A DNA stretch of 64,000 nt from Lewinellaceae bacterium (GTDB taxonomy: Bacteria; Bacteroidota; Bacteroidia; Chitinophagales; Saprospiraceae). Below are positions 9,166-18,035 of the stretch, piece after piece. The notes below the pieces were generated by a model. The model was given only the letters and a program-made list of their open reading frames with translations, ran no database searches and was not told where the DNA came from. Positions within the stretch are counted from its first letter, which is position 1; every line of letters starts with the position of its first letter. The DNA lies in NCBI GenBank assembly GCA_020636275.1, contig JACJYD010000003.1:62001-126000 (forward strand), read 5' to 3'. Both the position numbers and the translations under genes were made by a program.

Positions 9166-11966
9166 TAGGGGGTTTTTACGGGCAACAATTTACTTGCATG
9201 AATAAAAAGCATAAATGGTTTTTGGAACAACATGCCCGCGAGCTGGTCGGCGCGGTTACCGGTTCGGGGAAGGGCTTCAAATTTTGCGGACCCCACTTCG
9301 ACACATTGATTTTCGGCCACTTCTTCCAGTTGGTCCCATGAGGGGTCGATCCCGGGTATTTCAGTCGTGATATCAAGGCCGAAATGTACGTCTCCTGCGC
9401 GCTCTTTGAGCACAAAAAACCAGCCTGGATCGTTACCATCCCCACTAGCTTCCGATGGGGAGAGCGTGAATCCCAAAAAGATGTAATCCGGATCAATTTG
9501 CGCGGAGAATACCGGGCGTCTTATCAGGTCATCTCCCCATTGATCCGGATTTCCAGGGTCGAACATCAATTTGTGGCTTCCTTGTGCCTGGTCCAACCAT
9601 CCGGCTTTGGCCATGAAGATTTCGGTGTTGGGGTATTTTCGCAACAAATCGCCCCGGATAACTACAACCAATGGGTTGCTTTGTGAAGGCGGTGGGCGGT
9701 GGGTACCCAGGGCGGTGTTGCCCCAATCCATTAAGGGCAAAATGTCAGGAATGGGATTCGATGCATTGCGGACATCCCAAAATTGCCTGAAACAGGTGGC
9801 ATTTAAAGGGGAGGGAAACTCGCGCCACAGGAATTCGCGTGCCATTTCGTGGTTCAGGCCGGTCAGATAAGACTCGATAAAGGCCGGGTTGGGTTCCATG
9901 ATCGCTACCCGGTTGGGTGGGATGCGGTCCAGACCCGGTAAGATGAAATCGCTCGATCGCGCAGCGAGTTCCTGGTACATGGGGTCAGGGAAAATAAGCT
10001 CCTCCTGAGGAGGTGCGAGCGGGTCATCAATGGAGGGATACGTATTTTTTACCATCGCACTGAAACGCGCCTGAATAGTGACGTCAGGTCGCACATTCTC
10101 TTTTATTGCGTTGAACACTTGCGAAAGGTTGGATTCCTTGGGATCGGCAGTTGATGCGGTCGGCATGTATGACTGCCAGGCACTAAGTGCAGTTTTACAT
10201 GGTTCCAGGCCACCCAATCCCCGGCTTTGTAAATTCCCATCCAAATCACTGTGTTTCGACAGGTAGGCAAGCACCGTATCGATTGCTTTTTTGTGCGGCG
10301 TAACGAACGTATCGCCTGAAGTCTGGGTGGGTGGGTTGAGGACGGAATTACCCGCATTTTTTTGTGGAAGACGGCGCATAAGCGGTCCGCCTGAACGCGT
10401 AACCTTGGTGAATGCGCCGGAATTAGTGGAAGGCCAGCGTCCTTTTTGCAAGGCAGCCGCTGCGTTGGTGGTTTTACCTCCCGATCCCTTAAATGATACG
10501 GAAGAAAGCATGGATGAAAAAAAACCGACCGCGCGATATTTATCTTCCTCTCCAGATCCGGTTTGAAGCATAGGGGCAAGGCGCTTGGTAAATTGGGTCT
10601 GGCTGAGCTGCTCCGAAAAGGTCCACCGTTTACCCATCTGTTGTATTTCGGCATAGGCGCTCCATTGGTCCCAGGCCCGATCCATATACGTTTCCTGGTT
10701 TTGTTGGACGACGCCGGTTCCTTGTGCAGCGGCGATGCGATAGACAGGATCCAGGTTTAGCTGTTGGTACCAATCTTGAGAGGGGGCCGGGTTTGCCGCG
10801 GTCCCCGGGCGGTAAAAACTACCGTAAAGTGGCGGTACGACAATGGGGTCGTCCTCCAAAAGTGCCGGATTATTTGGATTTTGCTCTTCTCTGAAATAAG
10901 GGTGCTCGGTTTTTCCGGTATTGCTGTCCAGCGGCTCCACGCTGAGATTGAGCAAAGGCGCCATTTCCGATCGTAAGGCTGTTTTATCAGCTGCCTCGTT
11001 CGGAAGAGGGGGCAAGTCGCCGGGTAGTTTCAATGCGCTTTCCATCCGAATGGCCCCGGATACGCCTTTTATCCCCCAGCCGGGGTTTTGTACATCAAGC
11101 AATTGGGTGGCTTCACTCAATGCAGCCATTTCATCGTCGGAAAGGGGCAAGAGTTTGCTCGCTAAATCTTCGAAATCGCCGTTAGATGCAGTGGAGAATT
11201 CCCATTCAAAATAAACGGGAAATGCCAGGTTGCCACCGATGGAAGCAGCTTTTGGCCAGGCTATTTGTGTGTTTGGCGTTGCATCGATATCGGCTTCGGG
11301 TCGGCCAAGGCCTGCCAGCCGGCCTTTTTCAAAGGCGGGCAGAAGGAATGCGCGATACCGGCTCTGTGGTTTCAAGCGCCGCGGGCAGATCAGCCGCGAA
11401 CAGCCGAGATTGGGATTTTCATCCAATTTTTTCTGTACATCGGCCAACCAATCGCTCAGCAGCGCCCCCTCGGGTTTGAAGTTCAGGTGCACGTGTGCCC
11501 ACGCTGCCGTGGTATCAGGGTCTGGAAAGGCATTGGTCAGCGCATCCGGCAGCACCTCAATGGTGGGGAGCTGGCCCTTGACACTGGTGGTTCGGCGGTA
11601 TTCATTTTCTTCCAATACCGTTAGCCAAATCCATGGTTTTAACGCACCGGTTGCCGGGTCGGGTAAGGCAGGCGTATAGCGCCAGGGGAAATCTTCTTCA
11701 TAAAATTCGATAGAGGCCAAAAAATTGGCTTCGAAATCCAGGACCCCTGCGCGCGGCACCGTACGCACGATAGCGCGCCAGTCTATTCCATTGACGTCTC
11801 CTGGCCCATACAGGCGGGCATTTCGGGTTATGGGTGGAACAGGAGCTTCCCCTTCCCCTATTACATGAAGACGAAGGGGCGCCGAAAGGCGTTCTTTTTC
11901 GGCGGCGGTTTTGGCCAACCCGATGACGCCGCGACGCAGCCAGGGAAGAAAAGTGTAGCTGGACAT
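9165..11966 (-). CDS. Conserved hypothetical protein (933 aa)
   Basis: 933 residues, no signal peptide or membrane helix. The N-terminal third has ASIEFYEEDFPWRYTPA followed by a WIWLTVLEENEY strand. The C-terminal third has LNHEMAREFLWREFPSP, a CFRQFWDV segment and VVVIRGDLLRKYPNT, then PVFSAQIDPDYIFLGF. These blocks look strongly conserved, but I cannot assign a fold or activity. The gene is coupled to the 1835-residue gene downstream and starts 13 bases after the DUF6603 gene ends. Together with the 585- and 1835-residue proteins it forms a triad that I would treat as one functional module. Confidence 0.75.
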   Translation of the reverse strand: MSSYTFLPWLRRGVIGLAKTAAEKERLSAPLRLHVIGEGEAPVPPITRNARLYGPGDVNGIDWRAIVRTVPRAGVLDFEANFLASIEFYEEDFPWRYTPALPDPATGALKPWIWLTVLEENEYRRTTSVKGQLPTIEVLPDALTNAFPDPDTTAAWAHVHLNFKPEGALLSDWLADVQKKLDENPNLGCSRLICPRRLKPQSRYRAFLLPAFEKGRLAGLGRPEADIDATPNTQIAWPKAASIGGNLAFPVYFEWEFSTASNGDFEDLASKLLPLSDDEMAALSEATQLLDVQNPGWGIKGVSGAIRMESALKLPGDLPPLPNEAADKTALRSEMAPLLNLSVEPLDSNTGKTEHPYFREEQNPNNPALLEDDPIVVPPLYGSFYRPGTAANPAPSQDWYQQLNLDPVYRIAAAQGTGVVQQNQETYMDRAWDQWSAYAEIQQMGKRWTFSEQLSQTQFTKRLAPMLQTGSGEEDKYRAVGFFSSMLSSVSFKGSGGKTTNAAAALQKGRWPSTNSGAFTKVTRSGGPLMRRLPQKNAGNSVLNPPTQTSGDTFVTPHKKAIDTVLAYLSKHSDLDGNLQSRGLGGLEPCKTALSAWQSYMPTASTADPKESNLSQVFNAIKENVRPDVTIQARFSAMVKNTYPSIDDPLAPPQEELIFPDPMYQELAARSSDFILPGLDRIPPNRVAIMEPNPAFIESYLTGLNHEMAREFLWREFPSPLNATCFRQFWDVRNASNPIPDILPLMDWGNTALGTHRPPPSQSNPLVVVIRGDLLRKYPNTEIFMAKAGWLDQAQGSHKLMFDPGNPDQWGDDLIRRPVFSAQIDPDYIFLGFTLSPSEASGDGNDPGWFFVLKERAGDVHFGLDITTEIPGIDPSWDQLEEVAENQCVEVGSAKFEALPRTGNRADQLAGMLFQKPFMLFIHASKLLPVKTP

Positions 11967-11979
11967 TATATCAATTGGT

Positions 11980-14900
11980 TCAATTTCCTTTCAATAATAC
12001 AGTCAACTCCTTTTGCTTGCGCGGGTTTTTGCGCACCAAGTCGCGCAGGATTTGTCGCGCCTGGGTTGCATTCCCTGTTTGGATGTCTGCGAAGTCTTTC
12101 AGGGTTTGGTCAACCACCGTATAGGTCTCCGCTATTGGCCGGGCCGGAGCTTTGAAAGGTCTGGCCCGGATGCCCAGAGGCGAATTGGCCAGGGCGTTGT
12201 TGCGCAGGGCGAAGTTGAAATTGGATTCCGACTCTTTCACTGTTTTTTTTGTTTCTGCTGCCGGTATGCCGGGCACATCGACGATCATGGTCTCATATTC
12301 GACCGCCTGGTCGGTCATGAATGAGCTGAATAATACATCATCCATTCCCTCGAATCCCAGACCCGATTCGAATAGCTCATAGGAAGGCGACTGTAGTTTT
12401 TGTTCGTCCGCCAGGTAGACAAATTGCGCCGGAGCAAAATGGTTTTTGACAGGGGTGGCCGCCAGCTTATTGTCTTCGCTATCGGTCAGTTCGATGTGGA
12501 ATGTAGATGCCCCCTCCGGAGTACGTTCCCCAAATTTGTCTATTTTGAGGCCGAGGGGTACGGTATTTTGCCGGATAGTGATCAGCTCGTTGGGGTGGAG
12601 GAACAAAGAGTCAGCCGTTGTTTCGGCCACTTTTCGGCTGCGAATGGTAGCGAGCACCCGGGTGCGCCCGGTGGTATTTTCCCAATTGCCGGGCAGGCTC
12701 AGGTCTTCGACGAGCAGCGGCAACACCCGCACCGGTTCGAGCCGGGTATTGTCGTCGTCTCCCCAGGTTTCTTCAATGTGGACCGTTTTGCTGAAAATCC
12801 AGACTTTCAGACGCATGTTGCCGTCGATATGCCAGGGTGACGGACCGGCAAACAGACCATCGATTTCAATGGCTGCAAACTCGTAGCCTTTCCAGGAAGC
12901 GGATAACAGAAAATGCACACCTACTTCAAATCGGAAAGGACTAAACTGAAAAAGGGCGTCAAATGTCAACTCCCCAAGGATCTTTACCCCCCATTTTTCA
13001 AATCTAAACAGCCCCGCTACTCCGAATTGGAAGGTGTTGGGGGTGATAGCCACATAAGCGGCAACTGTAATGCTGGGGTTTCCGGAGCGCAGGGTTATTT
13101 GCAGCCGGCGCATTTCGGCAGGCAGGTCCAGGGCCGGAGGCTGGAAATTCGGGTGAAAGCCACCGACCGTGAGCGCAAAATCGGAGGACGAGCCGTATTT
13201 GACGCGCAGGGCCATATCTCCTTCCAGTTTCAGGCCGAGGAGATTGGATTCAAACAGGGTGGCATCAAAACGAATAAACCGTTTTTCAAAATCAAGGATA
13301 CCTAGGAAGTTGACCTGAAGTTGCAGCACGGTGCGTTCCTCTCCCCCTATTTCTTTGCGGACGACGGCTTTCAGCAGGCCGACCAGCGCCAATCTTACGG
13401 GTTCGGGAAATTCCATGATCAGGCCCAGTTCAATGGTGACCAGATTCATAGGGCCCCAGGCGATCATTCCCATCAGGCCGACCACATATTGGTCCTCCGC
13501 AGCCGGGAAAATGGAGTTGATCTTGGTGAGCAGTCCGTATGGATTTTCGAGCGGAGCCTGGGGGAACAGGATGTCGTCGTACTGGTTAGTGCGCAGCCCT
13601 TCAGTCAATTTAGCCAGTTCGATACGGCGGTGAATACCAATCAACCCGCCTACCCCTGTAAGTTTGAACCCCAGTCCAAGTTGTATCGGCGGAAACTCGG
13701 CGCTGACCATCAGCAAAAACGAAAACTGTGGTTTGGTGAGTACGACACCGAAAGCCTTGAGGTTGATCTTGTTTTTGATGTTGAGCTGCGCTACCCCCAT
13801 ATACTCGCCACGGGTGGGGTCGCAGTAAAGATAGCCCCCGCCAGTGACGGATTTGGCGTTAATGGAGAGGCCGACGCCGAGAGGTGGGGCGAAGCCGAAG
13901 TCGAGGTCGAGCAAGCCCATTAAGGGCATAGGCTCTGAGGGTGGCAGGGCGGCTACCTCTTCATGCGTGTAGGGGATAAAATCGAGCGATATCCCTGTAT
14001 TTTCCAGTTGAACGGTTACTGGGCCGAAATGCCCTTTGATGCCCAGCCCGGAGCGCAATTGAAAACTCTTTTTATGGCCTTTATATAGGCTTTCCCTCAG
14101 GGCGAGATAGAACTGCGTCAGTTCAATCGGGCCTAACTTCTTGTTCAGAGGCAATTCAAGGTTGAAGTCAGGTCTACCTGAAAAGTGGAGACCTGTTTTG
14201 CTTGACCATACTATTTCCAGGTCAAAGCCTCCTGCTACTTTCTCCTGATCTTTAGTCGTTTTTTGGAGGAAGCTATCCGACTGATTCATCTGGATTACCA
14301 ATTGCACCCCTGCCTTTTCCGGCACCTCGCTTTTGGTGCGGAAGCGGATGCTGACTTCGGGGTCATTTGCCTTTCCTTCCACCCGGAAATCTAGCGTAAA
14401 TCCATGAAGCTCTAGCCGGTGGCCGTCGCGATCGCCAAAGATAATCCAGGGCTCGTAGGTACTGTTGCCTATTAGACCAAATTTGGCACTTATTTCTGCA
14501 TTCCCAGGTTTGGCGGCCACTGTAACGCCATCTGGAAACAGTTTAATGCCGAATACATCGCGGGCGGCAGCAGCTGCGGCAATATCGAAACTGATCTCCG
14601 GAGAGAGCAATATTTCATGCTCCAGGTTGCCTCGAATAATCGGAGTAATGAGAAGCCCATCCGGCGGCGTGGACTGCCCATCGCGCCCGATAGGCATGAT
14701 GCCAAATCCGATGAAATAGAATATTTCTTCTAGTATGGAGAATCCGGATATTATGGGAATGGAAAGTTCGTGCAGATTGTATTGCTTGGCGTATTCGGGC
14801 TGGGAAAATGATTCGACGACTGACTGACGAGGTAAATTGTAGCGGGACAAAAAACGGTTATTCAAGACTACATGGTGTAATGCAGATAGCAGCTTTTCCC

Positions 14901-15501
14901 AATCGAAAGGGAGGTCCTGTTTATTCCAGTTGTAATTGTCTTTTATCGAAGAGAGGGGGCTCTGAATGAAGTCGATAAACTTATTCCAATTAATGCAGGT
15001 TCGAATATATGGAATGCGGAACGGGTCTTCAGGGTTTTGGTCTTCGTATGAAATTATTCCGGATAAGAAAAGCATGGAATATGCAAAAGGCAAGTGCCTG
15101 CGAAAATATTCAACCAAAACATTGGTCAGCAGTTGCGAAGCGATATCTTCCCAAAAGTCTTTCTGATTAAGTGGAACGGGGAGATTGATATCGATTGACA
15201 ATCTTAAGTCAGAGATTGTCCGACTAATACTTTGACAAAGACTAATTAGTTCTTTGACTTCTTCCTGATTAATGTCTTCAAAATTGATATTGCCTGAATA
15301 TTTTTCAAGAATAGCTTCTAGTCCAGAAAAATCATTTTTGATTTTAAGCGTAATAGGTGATTTTTCAAAATCGGCATCTTCTAAGCTCGTGTACCATCCA
15401 TAGTTCAATAGTAAGCTGTGGAACCCCTGCTTGTTTTCCGTAAAAGAACGGAAGGACGATATTGTCTTTGCTAAGTTGAGTATCATCATCTGCACAGCCA
15501 T
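11980..15501 (-). CDS. DUF6603-domain-like giant beta-rich protein
   Basis: 1173 residues. The central and C-terminal part (about 575-935) matches my memory of DUF6603: GVGGLIGIHRRIE, a YGLLTKINSIFPAAEDQYVVG block, TVGGFHPNFQPP near residue 784, then FDALFQFSPFRFEVGVHF and SKTVHIEETWG. The sequence is dominated by alternating hydrophobic/glycine strands typical of elongated beta-sheets. Residues 1-280 are different: helical, rich in Asn, Ile and Lys, and encoded by visibly more AT-rich DNA, as if a variable N-terminal module were joined to a conserved body. No signal peptide. It starts three bases after the upstream gene ends. The biochemical function of DUF6603 is not known to me. Confidence 0.75.
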   Translation of the reverse strand: MAVQMMILNLAKTISSFRSFTENKQGFHSLLLNYGWYTSLEDADFEKSPITLKIKNDFSGLEAILEKYSGNINFEDINQEEVKELISLCQSISRTISDLRLSIDINLPVPLNQKDFWEDIASQLLTNVLVEYFRRHLPFAYSMLFLSGIISYEDQNPEDPFRIPYIRTCINWNKFIDFIQSPLSSIKDNYNWNKQDLPFDWEKLLSALHHVVLNNRFLSRYNLPRQSVVESFSQPEYAKQYNLHELSIPIISGFSILEEIFYFIGFGIMPIGRDGQSTPPDGLLITPIIRGNLEHEILLSPEISFDIAAAAAARDVFGIKLFPDGVTVAAKPGNAEISAKFGLIGNSTYEPWIIFGDRDGHRLELHGFTLDFRVEGKANDPEVSIRFRTKSEVPEKAGVQLVIQMNQSDSFLQKTTKDQEKVAGGFDLEIVWSSKTGLHFSGRPDFNLELPLNKKLGPIELTQFYLALRESLYKGHKKSFQLRSGLGIKGHFGPVTVQLENTGISLDFIPYTHEEVAALPPSEPMPLMGLLDLDFGFAPPLGVGLSINAKSVTGGGYLYCDPTRGEYMGVAQLNIKNKINLKAFGVVLTKPQFSFLLMVSAEFPPIQLGLGFKLTGVGGLIGIHRRIELAKLTEGLRTNQYDDILFPQAPLENPYGLLTKINSIFPAAEDQYVVGLMGMIAWGPMNLVTIELGLIMEFPEPVRLALVGLLKAVVRKEIGGEERTVLQLQVNFLGILDFEKRFIRFDATLFESNLLGLKLEGDMALRVKYGSSSDFALTVGGFHPNFQPPALDLPAEMRRLQITLRSGNPSITVAAYVAITPNTFQFGVAGLFRFEKWGVKILGELTFDALFQFSPFRFEVGVHFLLSASWKGYEFAAIEIDGLFAGPSPWHIDGNMRLKVWIFSKTVHIEETWGDDDNTRLEPVRVLPLLVEDLSLPGNWENTTGRTRVLATIRSRKVAETTADSLFLHPNELITIRQNTVPLGLKIDKFGERTPEGASTFHIELTDSEDNKLAATPVKNHFAPAQFVYLADEQKLQSPSYELFESGLGFEGMDDVLFSSFMTDQAVEYETMIVDVPGIPAAETKKTVKESESNFNFALRNNALANSPLGIRARPFKAPARPIAETYTVVDQTLKDFADIQTGNATQARQILRDLVRKNPRKQKELTVLLKGN

Positions 15502-15504
15502 TGT

Positions 15505-16506
15505 CTATATTGTTAGTATAAACCCTCTGAATTCTGCTTGGTTAATATTGTTTTTTCTACCTAATTCAAGCACCCTGGATCGCAGGTAATTTTCACAGGC
15601 TAAGCAAAAAGGAACTTTGAAATCCCGTATTGGTAGATTCGGGTCTCCTATTTGGCGGCGCATTAAGCAATCATGAGAAGATCGGATGACATTTTTTGTC
15701 AGACCAAGGCCTCCTTCCCAAAGCTCAATTTCTTCGGGAGCATATAGAAATGAAGGTATGGTGTTGTCAGGGTTCGGGTGAAGTGGGTGACTTTTTATAT
15801 TATATTCTTGGGTAGGATTTGAGAAAAGCATTTTTTCCCACTTTGAACCTTTTAATGAAATAGGTTCATGAATGTTATTTACTAAAATAAGATTAGCGTG
15901 TACATCGGCGTTTAATAGCCTGTTAAAATAGGTGTCTTCAATTTGGTCTTCGGGCAATTCATGCTCATCTGCCAATCCCATTGACCTGGCAATAGACCTA
16001 AGGACAATTTGTTCCCAGTATCCATTTGTGGGAGTTAAAATATAGCCAAAATCTTCTCCTGCTTTTGGTAGATGTTCAAACTCGAGAAAAGTATTTGTTT
16101 TTGGTGTGATCAAAAATAGCAAATATTGCTCAGGGTGATTGATTAATAGTGATTTAATCGAAGATTTATCTCCTTGATCTGAAAGAATATTAGCATCCAG
16201 CAGCGTTTCCAATTTTTTAAAATCTACCACAGATTCAAAATCAGTACTATTGGAAGCTGGTCCTGGATTATTAATAATGGAAATACCGTATTCTGTTAGA
16301 ATGGAGTTGGTTGATTCGAATTGATTGAATATCGGGATGCAATTCAAGAAGGAATTGTCAAATATCGAATCGGCAGCAAGGAAGAATTTTAAATTTCGAA
16401 AAAGTCTAAGGTAGTCTTTGAAAAAGGATTTATAATTTGAATAACCAACGGAGAGAAGGATGATGTTTGTTTTGTAAAGAGAGGAGGTTGTGTCAGCAGG
16501 AGGCAT
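15505..16506 (-). CDS. M64-like protein lacking the catalytic HExxH
   Basis: 333 residues. The segment YWEQIVLRSIARSMGLADEH (about 164-183) lines up with the metal site of M64 (IgA peptidase-type) metallopeptidases, HExGHSxGLADEY, but both His and the Glu are replaced (RSIAR). The downstream Cys cluster typical of that family seems kept: C280 in HDCLMRR and C301/C304 in FCLACENYL. It is therefore probably a pseudo-peptidase used for binding. No signal peptide is visible, which is also unusual for M64. The gene is AT-rich, starts 32 bases after the 482-residue gene and ends three bases before the DUF6603 gene. The family link rests on motif reading only. Confidence 0.6.
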   Translation of the reverse strand: MPPADTTSSLYKTNIILLSVGYSNYKSFFKDYLRLFRNLKFFLAADSIFDNSFLNCIPIFNQFESTNSILTEYGISIINNPGPASNSTDFESVVDFKKLETLLDANILSDQGDKSSIKSLLINHPEQYLLFLITPKTNTFLEFEHLPKAGEDFGYILTPTNGYWEQIVLRSIARSMGLADEHELPEDQIEDTYFNRLLNADVHANLILVNNIHEPISLKGSKWEKMLFSNPTQEYNIKSHPLHPNPDNTIPSFLYAPEEIELWEGGLGLTKNVIRSSHDCLMRRQIGDPNLPIRDFKVPFCLACENYLRSRVLELGRKNNINQAEFRGFILTI

Positions 16507-16538
16507 TTAGATATATTTTTTGCTGAAATTTAAAAGAG

Positions 16539-17987
16539 TTAAATTTTTATTATTTCATGAATTTTTTTATTCTCAATTAAGGTGTTGTAGTCAATAACTT
16601 TTGCTTTGCCATTTGCAACGTTTAATATCATTTCATTTTGTATTTTGCATATCGGGATAATTGAGTTATGCCAAACAGAGTCAGGTGGGATAGTTGAGTT
16701 ATCAACAAAAGGATATGAAGGCTCGAGGTAAGGAATCTTCGTGAAGGATATTTCCCTCCATAAAGCTGCAACGTAATTTCCTTTGTACTTGAAGTGTCGG
16801 TAGCTCAATTTTATCTCAAATGTTACCGAAAGTTTTTCCTTATTAATGGTAATGCTGAGAAGAAATTCTGTCATGCGTTCATTCTGTTTATCAAAAAGCT
16901 TTATAATAGAATCCCAGTCGGATTTTGACAGGACTTTAAAAGTGTCTACCAACATTGTCCCGTAGTCCTTGATCGAATTTTTATAAGTCGTTTCGTGAGG
17001 GAGCGCAAGGTATGAAGGGAGGTATGTTAATTCTAATTTTTTATTTTCTATAATATCTCCAACAAAGAGGGCTCCTTTACAGTAATCAGAAATATAATTT
17101 AGAAAATATTTCTTGGTCTTCGATATCTCAGAAGCCAGGTTTGTTGATGTCCAAAGGAACGATGTAACTGTGTCCATAATTTGTAACCAAAACCTGTCGG
17201 TTGAGGATTTTACTTGGCTCTTAAGTGATAAAAACATCGTGCCTATTTGGTCCTTTACTACCTCATTAAAAAAAGTTTCAATTTCGATGGATTTTGATTG
17301 AATTTGTTGGCTCAAAGAAGCATAAGCCTGACTGGAGATGTGTACAGACTCATCTATTGCTTTTTTTATGCTTTTTTCAAATGCCGTGCTGATAAATTCT
17401 GTACCAATTTCTTTTAATTTCCCTACGGGAGGTTCGTTATTGATTAAATTGCCAGCTTGAGAACTAATAGATTCGATTAAAATTTTTCCAGTGGAAACGT
17501 ATTCAACTGATTCGCTATGAAACCCGGAAAAAGAGAGACTTTCTTTTCTAAACTCAAACTTATGTTGAAGAATAGTAGTTGTTTCACTTGTTGTGAAAAC
17601 TTCAGAATTTGGATCATATTTTGCAAGGCCATTAATTAATGATGTTTTATTGCCCGCATTTCCTTTTATATCTTCGGCAATTTTCTTGAAAATAAATGGT
17701 GCTACTTCCGTAACTAGTAATTTTACGGCTTGGTTGAGTAAAAAGTTTGTTCCTATCTCAAACAGGAAATTCCCCCATGATTGTGTCTCATTATTCTTCC
17801 TTTCGAGATTATCGACCCTTTCTTCTAGTTTTCTTACTGCAGAGTATATAGATTGTATCTCCTGGGTAAGTATTGCATCCTTAAGACCAGCATATATAAT
17901 ACTGGCCTCTATACTAGATATTCGATCTGCAATAGCCTGATTATTTATACTCATATAAATTTGTTCACAGAAAAAGGTACGCTTCAA
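16539..17987 (-). CDS. Hypothetical protein with N-terminal coiled coil (482 aa)
   Basis: Up to 482 residues, unrecognised. Residues about 45-68 form a heptad-type coiled coil (YSAVRKLEERVDNLERK). Several amphipathic or hydrophobic helices follow (NFLLNQAVKLLVTEVAPFIF near 80-100). The C-terminal third looks beta-rich. There is no signal peptide. The gene is strongly AT-rich, unlike the 1872-14500 part of the operon. The longest reading begins with TTG at 17987, preceded five bases upstream by a perfect AAGGAGG, which is rare in this genome; the alternative ATG at 17954 (MSINNQ) has no such site. It lies 48 bases downstream of the histidine kinase gene. An effector or membrane-interacting role is possible but unsupported. 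Confidence 0.65.
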   Translation of the reverse strand: MKRTFFCEQIYMSINNQAIADRISSIEASIIYAGLKDAILTQEIQSIYSAVRKLEERVDNLERKNNETQSWGNFLFEIGTNFLLNQAVKLLVTEVAPFIFKKIAEDIKGNAGNKTSLINGLAKYDPNSEVFTTSETTTILQHKFEFRKESLSFSGFHSESVEYVSTGKILIESISSQAGNLINNEPPVGKLKEIGTEFISTAFEKSIKKAIDESVHISSQAYASLSQQIQSKSIEIETFFNEVVKDQIGTMFLSLKSQVKSSTDRFWLQIMDTVTSFLWTSTNLASEISKTKKYFLNYISDYCKGALFVGDIIENKKLELTYLPSYLALPHETTYKNSIKDYGTMLVDTFKVLSKSDWDSIIKLFDKQNERMTEFLLSITINKEKLSVTFEIKLSYRHFKYKGNYVAALWREISFTKIPYLEPSYPFVDNSTIPPDSVWHNSIIPICKIQNEMILNVANGKAKVIDYNTLIENKKIHEIIKI

Positions 17988-18035
17988 AATTACCTCCTTG
18001 CCTCCACCCCCACAATCCCCATTTCATATGAAATT

